64,000 nucleotides of DNA from Asterella californica (GCA_036924285.1 JAYKYS010000007.1:17608001-17672000), one strand, 5' to 3'. Shown: positions 36,925 through 49,548, counted from the first letter of the stretch. Numbers and translations: made by a program. Notes: a model not told the origin generated them from the sequence alone.

Positions 36925-36976
36925 GGATTATTAGCTCAGTTGGTTAAGGCGTCGTGTTAATAACACGAACCTCGTA
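36925..36976 (+). pseudogene. truncated tRNA-Ile (AAU) copy
   Basis: The first two-thirds of a plant tRNA-Ile are clear. The acceptor strand is GGATTAT (36925-36931), followed by TA and the A-box TAGCTCAGTTGG. The anticodon stem TCGTG/CACGA flanks the loop TTAATAA, whose anticodon is AAT. The D stem is damaged: where GAGC should pair with GCTC, the sequence reads AGGC. Beyond about 36970 the sequence does not form a T arm, has no GGTTCGA B-box, and has no ATAATCC to close the acceptor stem. It should not be transcribed by Pol III or fold as a tRNA. It may be a retrotransposed or recombined fragment. Confidence 0.75.
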
Positions 36977-39900
36977 CTCATCCTTGAGTACGTTAAGTTG
37001 ACCTACCGTGACCTTCATTGGTATTCCACCTTGTCTAAAATCAAAGTATAGCTGCATACTGACTCCCTTCTAGCTGCTTAATAACGTGAAACTCGAAGGT
37101 TACAACCCTACATGGGCCATGAAGTTTGAATTAAACACTTTTTGCTCACATGCTCTCTAAGTCTAATTCTTCGTCCAATGTTGCTTTTACTACTCAGCAC
37201 GGATCATCACATGTTCGAAGAAGGTCTTGTTGCTTCAAAGCCATATGGTGTTAACCCTGGGGACAACAATTCTTTGCTTCATGTTGACCGTATTATCACT
37301 AGAGAGCAGAGATACCGCCGGTTTTGATACCTCTTAATCCTCTGATGTCGTATATAGAAGACATGAGCATGTGGTTCTATGGTGTTGTTGGTTATCACGT
37401 CAGTCTAACACATTGAAGGTCTCCAGTTTGAGCCTGGATAGAACCATGCTTTTGCACCTCTATGATGTCTATGCCAGAATCATTGTCCTTTTTTGCTTCA
37501 TGAATAGTCAGTCCTAAATTCAACATGATATTTCTGGAACATACTTGGCTGTTTACATGATCCATCTCAAATCTGACATGGCATTGGACAACTAATCTGA
37601 AGTTTTATTTGGTTCTCCTGAACCTAGTTGGTTGTACAAACCTACATGGACCATCTCAAAAAAAGAAGAGTTCTATATTCTCAAATTTCGATGGTTTGAG
37701 ATATGGAGCTCGTCTTTTTTACTAAAATATTATTTCTGAGTCAGTATAGTTACAATGACAATATGTAACATATTTGTAATAAAGAACTCTTTCTTACGAA
37801 GATACTTGCGAAAACAAGGTCTTGCCACGGTGTAACTTGCGACTTGTGTAATTTAAAGCTGGCATGATTCATTTCTCTCGTTCTTGGCAATGCGAGGTTT
37901 AACTACTGTGATTAGCGTAGGGTTCTGAGGTTATCTCGCCAAGAACCATCAAACCCTTGTGTGAGTGTAAAAGTAAAGATAAGAATATTCCTTTTCTTAT
38001 CAAACACGATTATTGCATGGAGAAATTAGGACTTCAGTGGAATCGAGAAGTAGGAAGAGATGTTAGTTTCAGACCTTTCAGTTCTCAGTTAATATTTCTT
38101 TACTCTACAATTTTCGTTACAACTACTTGCCTGTCAATTACTGGACTATCACAACACTTATTGCATGCACGGTGTACTGAAATCAGTGTGCTTTCTTATG
38201 TACTTGCTCTTAGCCTCCGAAATATTCATTCACATCTCAAGAAGCTTTCAGGATGTCAGATCTCCGCTGTACTTGATACTGTCTAATGTGTTAGAAGCGA
38301 GTACACCTATTGGTAAGATTAACCCCTCTACGGATATGATGATGCTTCTCTAATGTGTCTTGTGTTGTATAGAGCGTGCGCTCACATTGGTTTTCACACT
38401 ATTTTCCGGTTCGCTTCTAAAGTGCTTTGATTTTAAATAAGGTGGTCTCTTCTTCGGTTACTTTCTGAACCAGAACTGTCTTAAGCGATTCGTCCAGTGT
38501 GTTTCCATTTGATCTTTATTCTTAAATGTGAAATGGTTGAAATAAAATCAACTCTAATTAGAAGAAGTGCAGTTAATCCAGTTTGATCAAATTTTTTTCG
38601 GGGTTGTGTAGATTTTCTGGAAAAAGATCAATTCAGTAATCTTTGTGTAGAGAGTCTAAAGAAGATCAATATTCTCGGGCTTGGGTAAAATCGAAACGAA
38701 TTTTTTATAAGTTAGGGCGTAATTTACGTTGAAGAATATTTCCTGAATGTTGAACTGGACTTATACCTGGACCTAAATTTACTCTCAAACTTGAGGATAA
38801 GGAGAAAGCGACGCAATGAATAACAAGGAACTCCGCTTGTAATGGAATTGCGGGGCTATGCGTTAGTAGTTTTTTGGATTTAAATTTTTTTCTTTTTCTA
38901 TTTATTTTCAAATCGACTTCATCCGTCCGTTCTCACTACTTTTTTTCTTTTTAATTTTTTTAATTTATATATATAACTATATTCCCACTTAATAACAAAG
39001 AACTCTGCTTGCAATGGAATTGCGTTAGCAATTTTTCAGATCTTTTTCAGTTTTCACAACGATTCCATCCGTCCGTTCTCGCTGCTTCCACTGTCTTTTC
39101 GATTTTCACCAAGCCTGTATCGACCTAAAGAGCCAAGCACGCAGCACCCAGAAGGGTGAAGAGAATCACTTGCTCGTCTACCGTCCCTAAGATATCAAGG
39201 TAAATCAAAAGACGATTGGTGTGCATGAGATGAGATCGATTATTGCAATTTTTCTTCGGTGGACGGCACGAGCTAACGCTCTCTGTATAACAATCGAAAA
39301 CATACTGTTTCAAGCTCTAGAGAGTCTATAATCTGTCCTTTATGTATTTACTAGATCAACTGCATTTGCGGCAAAAGCTTACTAGGTCTGAAAGAGTTGC
39401 GCCCAGAACTCACTTCCGTTCGATCTACTTGACGCGACCAGAATAAAGAATTAAGTCTTCTCGGCAAGAGTACCAGGCTAAGACTAAATGGCATGGTTCG
39501 AAACATTGCCTAAGTCCACTTTAAGGTCTAAGGTGTAGGTTAAAGAAGTGTTATCGATTCGGGTGTAAGTCTCTCGGAAGAAGATCAATTTAGCAGTGTG
39601 TTGGGTGCACAAGACGACGGGGCCAAGAAACTCCATGATTTCTGTTGTACCTGAGCTTTGAGCTTTGAACTGTAGTTCCATTCTGCAGCGAAGAGAAGGG
39701 AACGACCCAACCTTCCACTCTGCAGAAATGTGCCGCCACATGTGCGAGTGAAGCCGAACCGTGTAGCCAGCTGACCGCCAGGATTCTAGCAGGCGAGATC
39801 AAACCTGGAAGCAACAAAAACCATAACTACTGGGCAGGACTAGCGACGGAAACTGTACTTCCTTCCAGATCATGATGAGATCTTAACACTGACAACCAAC

Positions 39901-40713
39901 AGCTCCAATTTGAAGGTCAAGCCCGAACGAATTCATTGGAGTTCCATGTTCTCGATACGCGAGAGAAAGAAAGAGGGAGAAAGAGAGAGAGAATGCTAAC
40001 ACTTTCGTGTCCACCTTTTGTTGTACCATTTCTTCTTCTCCTCCTCCTTCTATTCTCCATTCTTCTTCATTCTACTGCGTGTGTGCATTGCTGGAGTTGG
40101 TGATGAGTAGGCTGGAAGCTCACGACTCACGAGATTCCCAGATCGAGCAGTGTGGATACGTAGAACCTTTATTTTAGATAGTACGGTATCTCGTGCATGG
40201 TACTCCCTCTCGGCACGTGTAGAACCAAATGAATACTCAATACTGTACTGTAGTGACGACGAGACTTTCAGGAACTATCAACCTATCGATCAGATCACAT
40301 CACATAAACATCAAATTCTTGAAAGACTTGAAGGCTCTTTGGAGTCCGAGAGTTCTTTCTAGTTTTCTCCGCTCCTGATACGTCTGAGTCTCAACTGGAA
40401 AACTAGCTCTCAGGACTAGATGAAGTTGAAGCACAATATTGACTCTTGTCGTCGTCCATCTACCTTTAAATTTCCATGCCAGCTTACTGTTATCTTATCA
40501 GTTCAGAGCGGGAGATGCTCCGAGAGTCCGAGTCGATTAACAAAGTCTGTGGGACGAATAAGTTGTCCAATCAGTGTACCGGAGGATCTATTTCTGAGAG
40601 CTGACAATCCATCCGGGACCGATCATGCGCAAGAAGTTTTGAATGGATAGGACTTGGAGGGACGTTCTTCCCTCCCGAACATGGTGAGATAAAGAGAAGG
40701 AGGACGAGGTTCT
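36977..40713. other. intergenic, one direct duplication, no gene
   Basis: No gene supported. A diverged direct duplication is present: 38819-38940 and 38991-39086 share AATAACAA.GAACTC.GCTTG, AATGGAATTGCG and CATCCGTCCGTTCTC. A purine-rich (GA)-type patch lies at about 39960-39995. Frames on the minus strand at 39484-39817 overlap each other and match nothing I know. Confidence 0.4.
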
Positions 40714-41031
40714 TCAAGAAGCAGCAGCGGCGGCAGCTCGAGGGACAGCGAATTCTTGCGGGGATATACGGGGAGCTTGAGGATCTGCTGCCGGAGGTGC
40801 TGCAATTGCAATATCAGAGCGCCGAAAACGGAATTTCTTCTGACACCATAACCACAGCCGATCCTCCACATTCTGTACACCTGCATGACGATCTCCTCCT
40901 CGCCTTCTTCTATCACGCCAACTCCAGCAGACGAGCCCAATCAGCACGGCGAATGAAGCCCCTGCCAATCCACCAGCAACTATACCCACAAACGTTGCCA
41001 TACTCATCCCTCTCACCTCAATGCTCAGCAT
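40714..41031 (-). CDS. small single-membrane-span ORF, unknown
   Basis: This frame of about 105 codons has a strong predicted membrane segment near residues 12-31 (TFVGIVAGGLAGASFAVLIG), followed by an Arg-rich cytosolic-type flank (WRDRRRRGG). Translation may start at residue 9 or 11 (MSMAT). The tail is Ala/Pro-rich and ends in a run of Ala. The membrane segment plus basic flank is like the juxtamembrane part of plant receptor-like kinases, but no kinase exons are found downstream on this strand. It may be a first exon, a small membrane protein, or chance. Confidence 0.3.
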   Translation of the reverse strand: MLSIEVRGMSMATFVGIVAGGLAGASFAVLIGLVCWSWRDRRRRGGDRHAGVQNVEDRLWLWCQKKFRFRRSDIAIAAPPAADPQAPRISPQEFAVPRAAAAAAS

Positions 41032-41744
41032 GTTGCTTCTAGCTAGTACGCATAAAACTCAACCAACAAACGTGTTTATCGACTAGTTCTTGAATAGAAA
41101 AGTAGGATAAGCGCGTACGAATCCAGACAAGTGCCTAATCTAGGTCACACCTATGCCAAGTGTTCTGCCACCCGGTTGATATGTAGAGTGGGCGAGCGAG
41201 CCGAGACTGTAGGAGAAGAGTCTGCTGCTGCTGATGCATGCACGCCGATGACTGCATTGGCAATGCAGTCAAGAAATGGACACCGTAAAGAAGTATATAT
41301 GCCTGAAGAGAGGGCTCCTGTAACTCCCTAGATGAGACCAGATTATATCAGACGAGAGGGCCAAGAAAACGAGAAAAAGGAAGGACATTAAATGGCTGCT
41401 GACGAGCTCTTGGACTAGCCAGCACCCTTTTCTCACTCGTTCTAGTTGTTAGGCGTTCGGTTATGATACATACGGTCGCTTCTGTTGCTTCTTTACTGCA
41501 ATTACTGTTGTGGTTTCAGCGGATGCTCCTGTGGCTATTATGCAGTGTGAACATCCGCCGACACCAGGACTGCCAAAAATGTCCACAAGAATGGGTCTTT
41601 CGGTGTGTGAAAGTCTCTCGAAGCTAGAAGGAGATTTTTACGTCATTCCCGGCCGAATGCTGTTCGGATGCTTTCCCGGAGTCGAAGCTTCAGCACCTCA
41701 CTCATTAGCCTCTTGCTATGCCGATGGCAACTGCACTTTATGCA

Positions 41745-43782
41745 ATGGCTATAAATTTCGACGTCACAACTGAGGGTGGCCTTGCGCATCTCGACAACTA
41801 CCTGCTGACACGAAGCTTCATTTCTGGGTACGTACCTATATCTTCAATCCTCCATAAGGGACGATACAAGCCGGTCTATCCCTTAGGGTTTTACTGTACA
41901 TCTTTCTTAGAGTTTCTTGTCGGAATCAGCATTTCTCGGGCAGACGGTCGATCTTGAACTTTGAGAAGAATCACGCTGTCACTGTCGTCTCCACGACGAT
42001 GAGATGAGCTCTGAAATGCAGCAGTTCCCCCCAATCGGATATTGCGAAGGTCGGTCCGTCGGTCGGTCAATCTCTAGTGAAAAGTTACTCGTCAGATGAG
42101 CGGGTATTGCTTTCCAAGGCAATAACTAACAATGTCATGTATGTGATCGTGTTTTTCCAAGGACTGATGACTCAGTCATCAGCCATCGAGGGACGACATC
42201 ACAGTCTTCGCTGCGCTTGGGCTTCCACCGAGAGCGAACTTTGTGAATTTGGCAAGATGGTATACACACATCAAGGGACTTGTAGACGCATCGTAAGTTC
42301 CCAAACTGCTTCGGGCTCTCCGCTTGCTGTTATTATCATCGTTCTTTAACAGTTTCTTGGTGTCTCCGGACGGTCATAGTACGATCTTCCTTCGAACAGC
42401 ACTTGAAGCAAAGCATACTCCACAACATGCCGCGCACTGTCAGAGCCTGCCGTGAATTACAACCAAAGATATGATAATTAAAAGAAGATGAATATATTTC
42501 TCGAGAGAAAACGTTCAAGTTTGCTTTGCGCGTTGCTGAATGGAATCAATTTGGAGCATTGACACAGACACATCATGTCGATTGTCCGTCCTTCCGTCCA
42601 TGATAGATTTCCTGGTTTATCTCTGGGAGTGGTGTTCGACCCAGTTCAAACCGTTCACTTTGAAGACGATCCTGTCAGAGAGGAATCGCCACCACAAACA
42701 CCACCACCACACAGAAGGGCTACTGATCATGAAGACGCTGCCGGGAGGGCTTCTGCTGCAGAGACTGCTAGACGAGCATATGAAGAGACTGTAATGACTT
42801 AGGCAGAAGCTGGACTTGAAAAGAAGCATCTCGGTCGTGTAGCTTGATGCACTATTGCACTTCATAGTCTTTGGCACTTTTCCTTGAGTTCCATTTTCTT
42901 CTTTCTTCCTGCAGTTAACTGTTTTCTGACGCCAGGCCAGGCCAGGCCAGGCCAGGCCATCTTGTTGGTTGATTCGGTGGCGCAACAATTTGTGATGTGT
43001 GTAGGAAAATGGGAATTCGAATCACCAAAATGGGGATGGTCCTCTTCACCTGCTTGCTGATGAAACTCACCAGGAGGCTGAAGCAATGCCTAGTGGAGGG
43101 CAGGCTTCGGAGGGGAGAGTAAGTGAGTAGGGACTGATGGATTGCTGTTCTCTGTTCACTCAGAATTCATGGAGTCAGAAGATCCTTCCAACCCCATGTC
43201 ATTAATCTCCAGTGTACTTAAAACTCCCGTCCACTACTGTAGGTATGAAAGGAACTATAAGTTACTGAAGAAGAATCTTGTGGGGGGAAGAGATACTCGA
43301 GGGGGAACCTCACATCTACAACAAATCTTCGTATCCTTCTAAGATATTTCTTGTGATAGAGGACTGCCACTGCAGAATGAAAGCTTTTGATTTTAAGGTA
43401 CTTGCTTGATCCAGGTGGAAAATCGTCCATACTTTTGGATGTTAAACCCTGGGATGACGAGACTGACATGGAGGCGCTCGAAGCAGCCGTTCGCGCAGTT
43501 CAGCTGCCCGGTCTTCACTGGGGAGCCTGTAAGTTTCTGTTTCCATCCTGAAAGCTCGATGGTTGTCGATAGTCTTCGTTGAGCCTACGGCTAAACTGAG
43601 TGTCGTGTACAGCAAAACTGGAACCTGTGGCGTTCAAGATCAGAAAGCTGCAGATCATGATGACTATCGAGGATGATCTCGTGTCCCCTGACAATATAAT
43701 TGAGGAGCACTTGACAGCCGAGCCGGCAAATAATCATATTCAAAGTTGTGATATAGTGGCGTGGAATAAGATCTGTGAGTAG
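41745..43782 (+). CDS. translation elongation factor eEF1B, guanine-exchange subunit (EF-1 beta/delta)
   Basis: eEF1B reloads eEF1A with GTP during translation elongation in the cytosol. Six exons give one consistent frame of 238 residues: 41745-41827, 42176-42292, 42607-42790, 43074-43122, 43415-43528 and 43613-43782 (stop TAG). All junctions are GT-AG and the phases match. The N-terminal GST-C-like part is [18 protein letters not shown], then [16 protein letters not shown] and [14 protein letters not shown]. The middle is the acidic, variable linker. The C-terminal exchange domain is [55 protein letters not shown], then [20 protein letters not shown] and WNKICE. Length fits the family (about 220-230). 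Exons 3 and 4 encode the poorly conserved linker and rest on splice phase only. Intron 3 contains a GCCAG microsatellite, and a perfect palindrome straddles the second exon's acceptor. Confidence 0.9.
42931..42959 (+). repeat. pentanucleotide microsatellite (GCCAG)n in eEF1B intron 3
   Basis: Just under six uninterrupted copies of GCCAG lie in the third intron of the eEF1B gene, 28 bases after a pyrimidine-rich stretch that ends in CTGCAG. A pure repeat of this kind is expected to vary in length between individuals. Confidence 0.9.
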
Positions 43783-44593
43783 AGCCGTCTTCTGAAAATG
43801 CATGTTTGATTGGAATTCTTCTCATTATAATCGAAAGACTTTTTAGGAGAAAAGTACCGTAAGGTGGCGTATACTTGTGACTCATGGATGCAACCTGTCA
43901 AAGCTTCTATACAATGAGAGTGGCAGGAATAATTGGTGTACAGTATACGGGATTCTTGATGCTCGTCTGCAAGTTGCTCACTGTCTTCCAGTAAACCTTT
44001 ATCAGATTCCCGTTCCTCTACTGCAGAGATCAGAGTCTCAAGCAAAAGATCTGGAAAAATTTATAACCGGACCTGAATCCAACGTACCTTCGCCAACTAT
44101 CCGAGACCCTCGAGACTCGAGTCTACCGTCGATGAGCAGTAAAGCATAAAATCGGGTTTTGCACCAGAGAAGGCCGGGAATGGACGTCAAGTGCCAGTGT
44201 CAAGTGTTTCGGCCGGGCAACAGAGTATTGGCGGGGATTCGGTTTACGATTCTCTTCAGTTTAAGAGCAGAAACGAGGACGGAGATGAACCAGGTTCTGA
44301 ACAATTTGTGAGCAGTCCAAGCAAGTGCAACTTTGATGATTCAAGTGAACAATCAGATTCTACTAGTAACTTGTGTGTAATATACCTAATCATAAAAAGA
44401 AACGACACTCAAGATTTTGGTTCAAATGTCGAGCTTGCCCTTATGGATTGTAGATGATTCGGAAGAATCAGAACGCTCGTTCAACTGGGTTTATAAACGG
44501 ACATTTTGCCCATCGTCGAGGATAAGAGACAGACTTCTAACTGAAAAGCATTTAGTCTTTAGCTTTCAGACTCGCTTTGTCTCGGCGGAGGTT
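43783..44593. other. spacer between convergent genes
   Basis: This is the 3' flank of eEF1B (+) and of the unknown minus-strand gene. Plus-strand frames at 43877-44149 and 44191-44457 are Ser-rich and open but lack any motif I recognise. They could be 3' UTR or unannotated exons. I see no other structure. Confidence 0.35.
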
Positions 44594-46135
44594 TTACGAC
44601 GAAATTAGTATCCTCTCCCCAAACGAGGATTCGGTTTCAGATCTGCCTCCAGTCTCTACCATGGAGTACAAGCCAGAACGGTGCCTGGGTTTGGATGGGT
44701 AGAAACCATTCTTGAACTGATGGAATCTATCTGACAAGTGCTGAGAAGTATCCTCGTTAGTACATGGTTCCGATTTGTGTTTACTTTCTGTTGAAATACC
44801 CGGAGGCATTTGCATATAGGGAAACAGCTGACTATGGCGTTTCGAGGTCAAATACAACTCTGCAGATTCCGGACTCCACCTTGACTTTAGAGGATTAGTT
44901 GACCCGGAACTCGATGGTACGTTATCAACGGGGTTGGTGGAAGTTCCAAGCATAGAACGACGAGCGAGAAATTTTTGGTACAGATTTGCTCGAATCTCAT
45001 CCATGCTCTTCTCATCTTCCGGATCCTGTGCTTCGTCATACGCAGATACGTACTGTACATCGTTTTCATGCGATACACACGAAGCTTTTCCCGCATGCAG
45101 AAGGTCATCATCTACCTTCTCTTCCAAGCAACCCGGCCTGTCTTTCGATATTCCACAGAGGGGGTTTGTTTCCCTCAAGATCCTCGGTTCAAACCCCTTA
45201 CTTGTGACGATTGCACCGGCAGAAGGAGGTCGTCTCGGGTAAAAGGTATCTTCATTTAAGCAAGAGCTCAACTCGTTTGATCCCGCATCAAAGACTTTCG
45301 GCTGCTCTGGATCGGAGCATCGGTTAACGGCTTCTTCCAAGTACGTCTTATACGGGACGATCCCAGCACGTTCATAAAGGTAGCGGTGGGAGAGATGGGA
45401 GGGTCTCACACAACGAATGCGGAGAAAGAGGTTGTCATTCTCTCCTGAGGCATAATCTTCCAACCGCACCAAATGAGTGGAGACCAGCTCCCAAGGTACA
45501 AGTACCAAGGTTTCGGATACTAAGAGCCAAACCCTAACTCCGTTCCTCGCAAGTCGCTTAATCTGCAAACAGCAATCGGAGCTATAAACGCAGAGATTTT
45601 TGCGTAAGGTTCGTTACAAACATCCATCTGTAACATCGTGATTCCCGAGAGTCTTCTATAAAAGACGGCTCCCAAGACTTTCCCCGTCCGAGCACACTGA
45701 TCGAGCGAGGTTTGAAACAGTTACCGATCGGAGCACAGCACTCTCACTCCGTAATCCTGACGGGTGGTCGGACAGACATCTTGAAAACTAAGACCGAGGG
45801 ACGCGAGTGCTCATTACTACGGGCTTTACTCATCAGAAAACGTGCAGAAGATATGTTTGTCTGGCAAACTCAAGGAGTCTGGAGTAGGCGAGCAATTACG
45901 TTCGTGAGCGAAAGAAATAATCGGAGATCCTTACCCGACCGCGGAACCAACTGCTCCGACTGCATCGAACCAGTACGTGTTCCTCAGGTCGTAATCGTCT
46001 GGTGCGCTGGAGCTCACCACCGACCTTCCGCAACCACGGGCTTTCACTAGGAAAATCAGGCTCGCGGTTATTAGATCCTTCCCTTTCATTTTCATCAACA
46101 GCATCATCGTCGTCGACCGGGAAATGAATCACCAT
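44594..46135 (-). CDS. unrecognised two-exon gene, possible Tudor/Agenet-like fold
   Basis: Two minus-strand exons join in phase 0: 46135-45935 (start ATG, MVIHFPVDDDDAVDENEREG; ends SSWFRGR at donor gtaagg) and 45562-44594 (after acceptor gctgtttgcag; IKRLARNGVRVWLLVSE; stop at 44594). The product is about 389 residues. The N-terminus is acidic. The segment spanning the intron, VLVRCSRSSWFRGR then VRVWLLVSETLVLVP and LVRLEDY, has the strand pattern of Tudor/Agenet barrels (W-x-R/K-G, then LVxLED). This is inference from pattern only. The C-terminal 250 residues are polar and probably disordered (Ser, Glu, Asp, Lys). A longer frame (46367-46104) lies upstream in another frame and could contribute an earlier exon. 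No function is assigned. Confidence 0.5.
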
Positions 46136-49100
46136 TACTGAAACCAACACCTAATTGCTCGAGCCAGCCATCAGCTGTAAACCCCTGCCGACTGCGCCTC
46201 TTAAGCGGAGCGAAATCAATCTCCAGCCTCCAGGATGTTCTCCGCGACGCGGTGCTCGTAGACCAACCATTTCCCTGATATCTTCCTGCTCTCATGGCTT
46301 CCTTTCCTCCATAAGCAGGCGGTGATGTAGCGCCGAAATGCTGAGACGAACTGAAGAAGCTGATCAAGGAGGAAGAAGGTGAAGTGGAAGACAGCTGCCT
46401 ACTGGCCTTCGGTCGCTTTTGTATGGTCGTTTTTGTAGCATTTATTTATTTATGGGGTATGAGGACATGAGTAAGTACACGCTCTATTTTAATTAAATGA
46501 TGTCTTCGTTTAAATTTTGAACCAGATTTGGTCCTCAGTTATCAAGTGGAATCCACTTTTCTTCATCGTGCAATATTTTTATCGTATGTCCATTTAACTA
46601 CACGAATGAATTGATGTAATCAATACAGATTCGTGATTTTCTAGCATATAATAAGGCACCGAAATCGTTTCTGTAGTAAGTCATGGTCATAATCCGAAGC
46701 ACATGTTTTTCTTTTGACGTTTATTGGTGACTTAATGTTGTAGCAAATATCTTTCTTAACTTTTTCTTTATCATATGTATTTAAATTCAATTTTACAAAG
46801 CAGAATTTATTCCCACAGCAAGTTTCTCAAAAGAAAAAAGAAAAAGAGAAGAAAAGAGAAAACGAGAAGAAAACGTTTCACGATCAGGAAGCTTCGAATT
46901 TGATCACGTCGGTCAAACTCATGGATGTTCATATAGCAAATCGGTGCCTAGATGCAGACTTAGACTTGCTAGATGCGTGCAGTTGACAACTTTGAGGCTT
47001 TTTCCCTATGGAGCTTCGCATTCCGGTGTGTCACAATAATGGAAACAGTTTCAAGACAAGGTGCTCCGCGAGCATTTGTTTGAGAATCCACAAGCGAAAA
47101 CCTCGAGCTATTTAGAAAACGACAATAAATTCTCACCCTGTTTTTTCCGGTCTTTTCTTCTTCTGAATTCTGCAAAATCGATGGTTAGCTAAGCAACTGC
47201 ATAGCAAAAACGAGTCAGATATAAGTTGGAATGTGTCCACTAAATGTTTCGTTGTTTGTCTCCAAAAGTCTCAACCGCACAGTCCATGCTTTTGAAGAGG
47301 CTATACGCAGAACGGACGACCTTTGACGAGTTCGCATGGATGGAAACAGTGAGAGATGAAGGGCAAAGAGAGATCAACGTTGGCGAGTTCCGATCAAGAG
47401 GAAATGACTGCCACCATTCACTGTGATAACAAAAGCTAAGACCCAAGGTCGAATCTGGAGGGGTGCTATCTTAACTCGAGTATTAGCCTTTTATCGGTGT
47501 GTGTGAAAGGTGCAGATGTCAGCACCAAAGGCAAACTAACAGAAAAGGCTGGACACACATTCTTTATGAATTTCAATGTATACTCATGGGCCTTTCATTC
47601 GAAAGCGAAGAAATACCGAACCCAGAAGGATATGTATTTACAGATCATGAGATCTGCGAGGGGAAATGTCTTCTTGTCCACCTTGGACCCTCAGAGGCTA
47701 TCCTGCCTACCAATTATTACGGGTGACAGTGATGATGATTACACTTGTACGCATTTTTTCAGGAGAAATGATAGAATACATGTACCACATGAGAGAAGAA
47801 AATCTTCACGAACTCTGATTCCATTTCAGTAAATATACATTCAGATCCAGCTCACTGCCCCTACAATCTCATCCCCATCAAAAGAGCAGATTCTAAGCAT
47901 TTGAGGAATAGACAAAAGAGTCAAGTTGAAGTCTTCTGAGGCACCGGGCCCCTGTCGGACAGTATTTGCCACTGCAAGCAAGCAACGCAACACACAGCCT
48001 TTGGACTCTGGACTCCGGACTCCTGTATCATATCAGCAAAGCAGGAGTAGTAGCAGTAGCAGTAGCAGGTACAGTCCTCATGATCAAAAAGAGAACACGA
48101 GCCCAAGCTTCCAAGAAACTTCATGCGAGTTCTGTTCTTACTTTTACTATTCCATGTGTGCGCTTCGACTGCTGACTGATACAGATCGCTTACTAAAGGT
48201 GGAGGAGTGCTTATAAGCAGACACCCAAGAAGCTCGTTGTTAGAATAGCTACATCTGCCTCCACACCGAGCTGAGAACAACTTTTTGTTGCTGTGTCGTA
48301 CGGTCGTCAGGACGAATATATGATAAGAGTTTTTCCTCCCTTTTAAGATTGGAGAGCCTAACATGTTCAAGTTGCAAGTGCGTACAGCTTAATGGGCATG
48401 ATCAGATCAGAGCTCTCTTTTGAATAACATGTTGGTATTACCTAAGGAAGCGTAGCATGTGCTGCAGTATTGGCCCACCTTATCAGCTGGATGCTGCTGC
48501 CGCTTCGGCAGGCACACCAGAAACAACCGAAACTTCAAGCTTTAGAAGATGCTCCATAGCCAGACAGGTTTTTGCTGGCTTCATCTCTCTCAGTGCGTCT
48601 CACATATTTCAGCGGGAGCCCAAGTTAACTATACTTGTTACTGTGACCAGCAGTGAGAGAGTGAGTGACATGATTGCCCCGTACTTCAAAGACAATTCTC
48701 GTGGGTGATCCGTGGCTCCGGGAAACATGAATCTATCTGCCTCCCTGCATGGGCCTCGTGTGTGGGTTGCCCGTTTGCCCGGAAAGTAAATGCTGTAACG
48801 GTCATGCCCCAAGCTTGGACTGTGAACTTGTTTGCTCCGATGCTGTATTCCCTGTCCTCCTGTCATGCCAGTAGATTGCTTCTCTTCAACAGCAGCAAAT
48901 GCTTTGCGTACTCGGCGAGGAATTTTCAGGAGAGAGAGAGAAAAACAGAAACAGAGATTTCAAGTACGGAGTAGTCGAAGATGAAGGGCAAGTGAGTTGG
49001 ACGTTATTCGTTTCTCGAAGGACACACTTTAAAGCACCGAACAAGTGTGAGATTCTGATATGCTGCTGATTGCTACCTTCTACTGAGTGCTGTTTTAGAG

Positions 49101-49236
49101 AGAGAAAACTATTCTGAGTCGTCTGGATTGTTTCTTCGTGGGACATGCGATCCCAAAGATACCGTAGCTTGACTGTAGAGAAAGCGAGCGAGCGAGCGAT
49201 TTGAGCTGCTGCCGACATCAGTGGCTGGTGGGAAAG
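46136..49236. other. intergenic, no gene supported
   Basis: Frames here include 47244-47426 (+, charged, KRLYAERTTFDEFAWMETV) and 47499-47726 (+, ESEEIPNPEGYVFTDHEI). They look more protein-like than the background but match no family I know and have no convincing splice partners. A CAG/GTAG-rich low-complexity patch is at about 48040-48070. An AG/GAGC microsatellite lies at about 48930-49200, just before the RING gene. Confidence 0.35.
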
Positions 49237-49548
49237 ATGATGCTACCTGGTGTGGAGGTGGCCAGGAGACGCAGAGTTCGAGCAGGACAAGGCCGGGAGG
49301 GTGCTTATGATGGAGGAGTGAGCCGTTCCGAGACGCACAGGTCACGTTTGGGTGTGACGGGAGGTCACTTTCATTCGAGACTCAGCAGCACTCCCGGAAC
49401 CTCTCGTCCCCAAGCACCTCTTCAACTGCAGGAAAACTGCCATGAACAACGGTCAGAAAGTTCATCAGCCGCAGCAGGAGCAACAGCAGCAACAACAAGA
49501 ATCAGTACCTCGAACAGTATAAGTGACACAGAAAACATGAAGGCTGAT

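Noticed and set aside
39484..39817. Kinase exons for the membrane-span ORF at 41.0 kb
   Set aside because: None of the minus-strand frames downstream shows a kinase motif (GxGxxG, HRD, DFG).
45650..45670. TATA box (CTATAAAAGACGG, plus strand) as a promoter
   Set aside because: It lies in the intron of the minus-strand gene and no plus-strand gene follows.
47244..47726. Two charged plus-strand ORFs as a gene
   Set aside because: They look protein-like but I could not join them with splice sites in phase or recognise a family.
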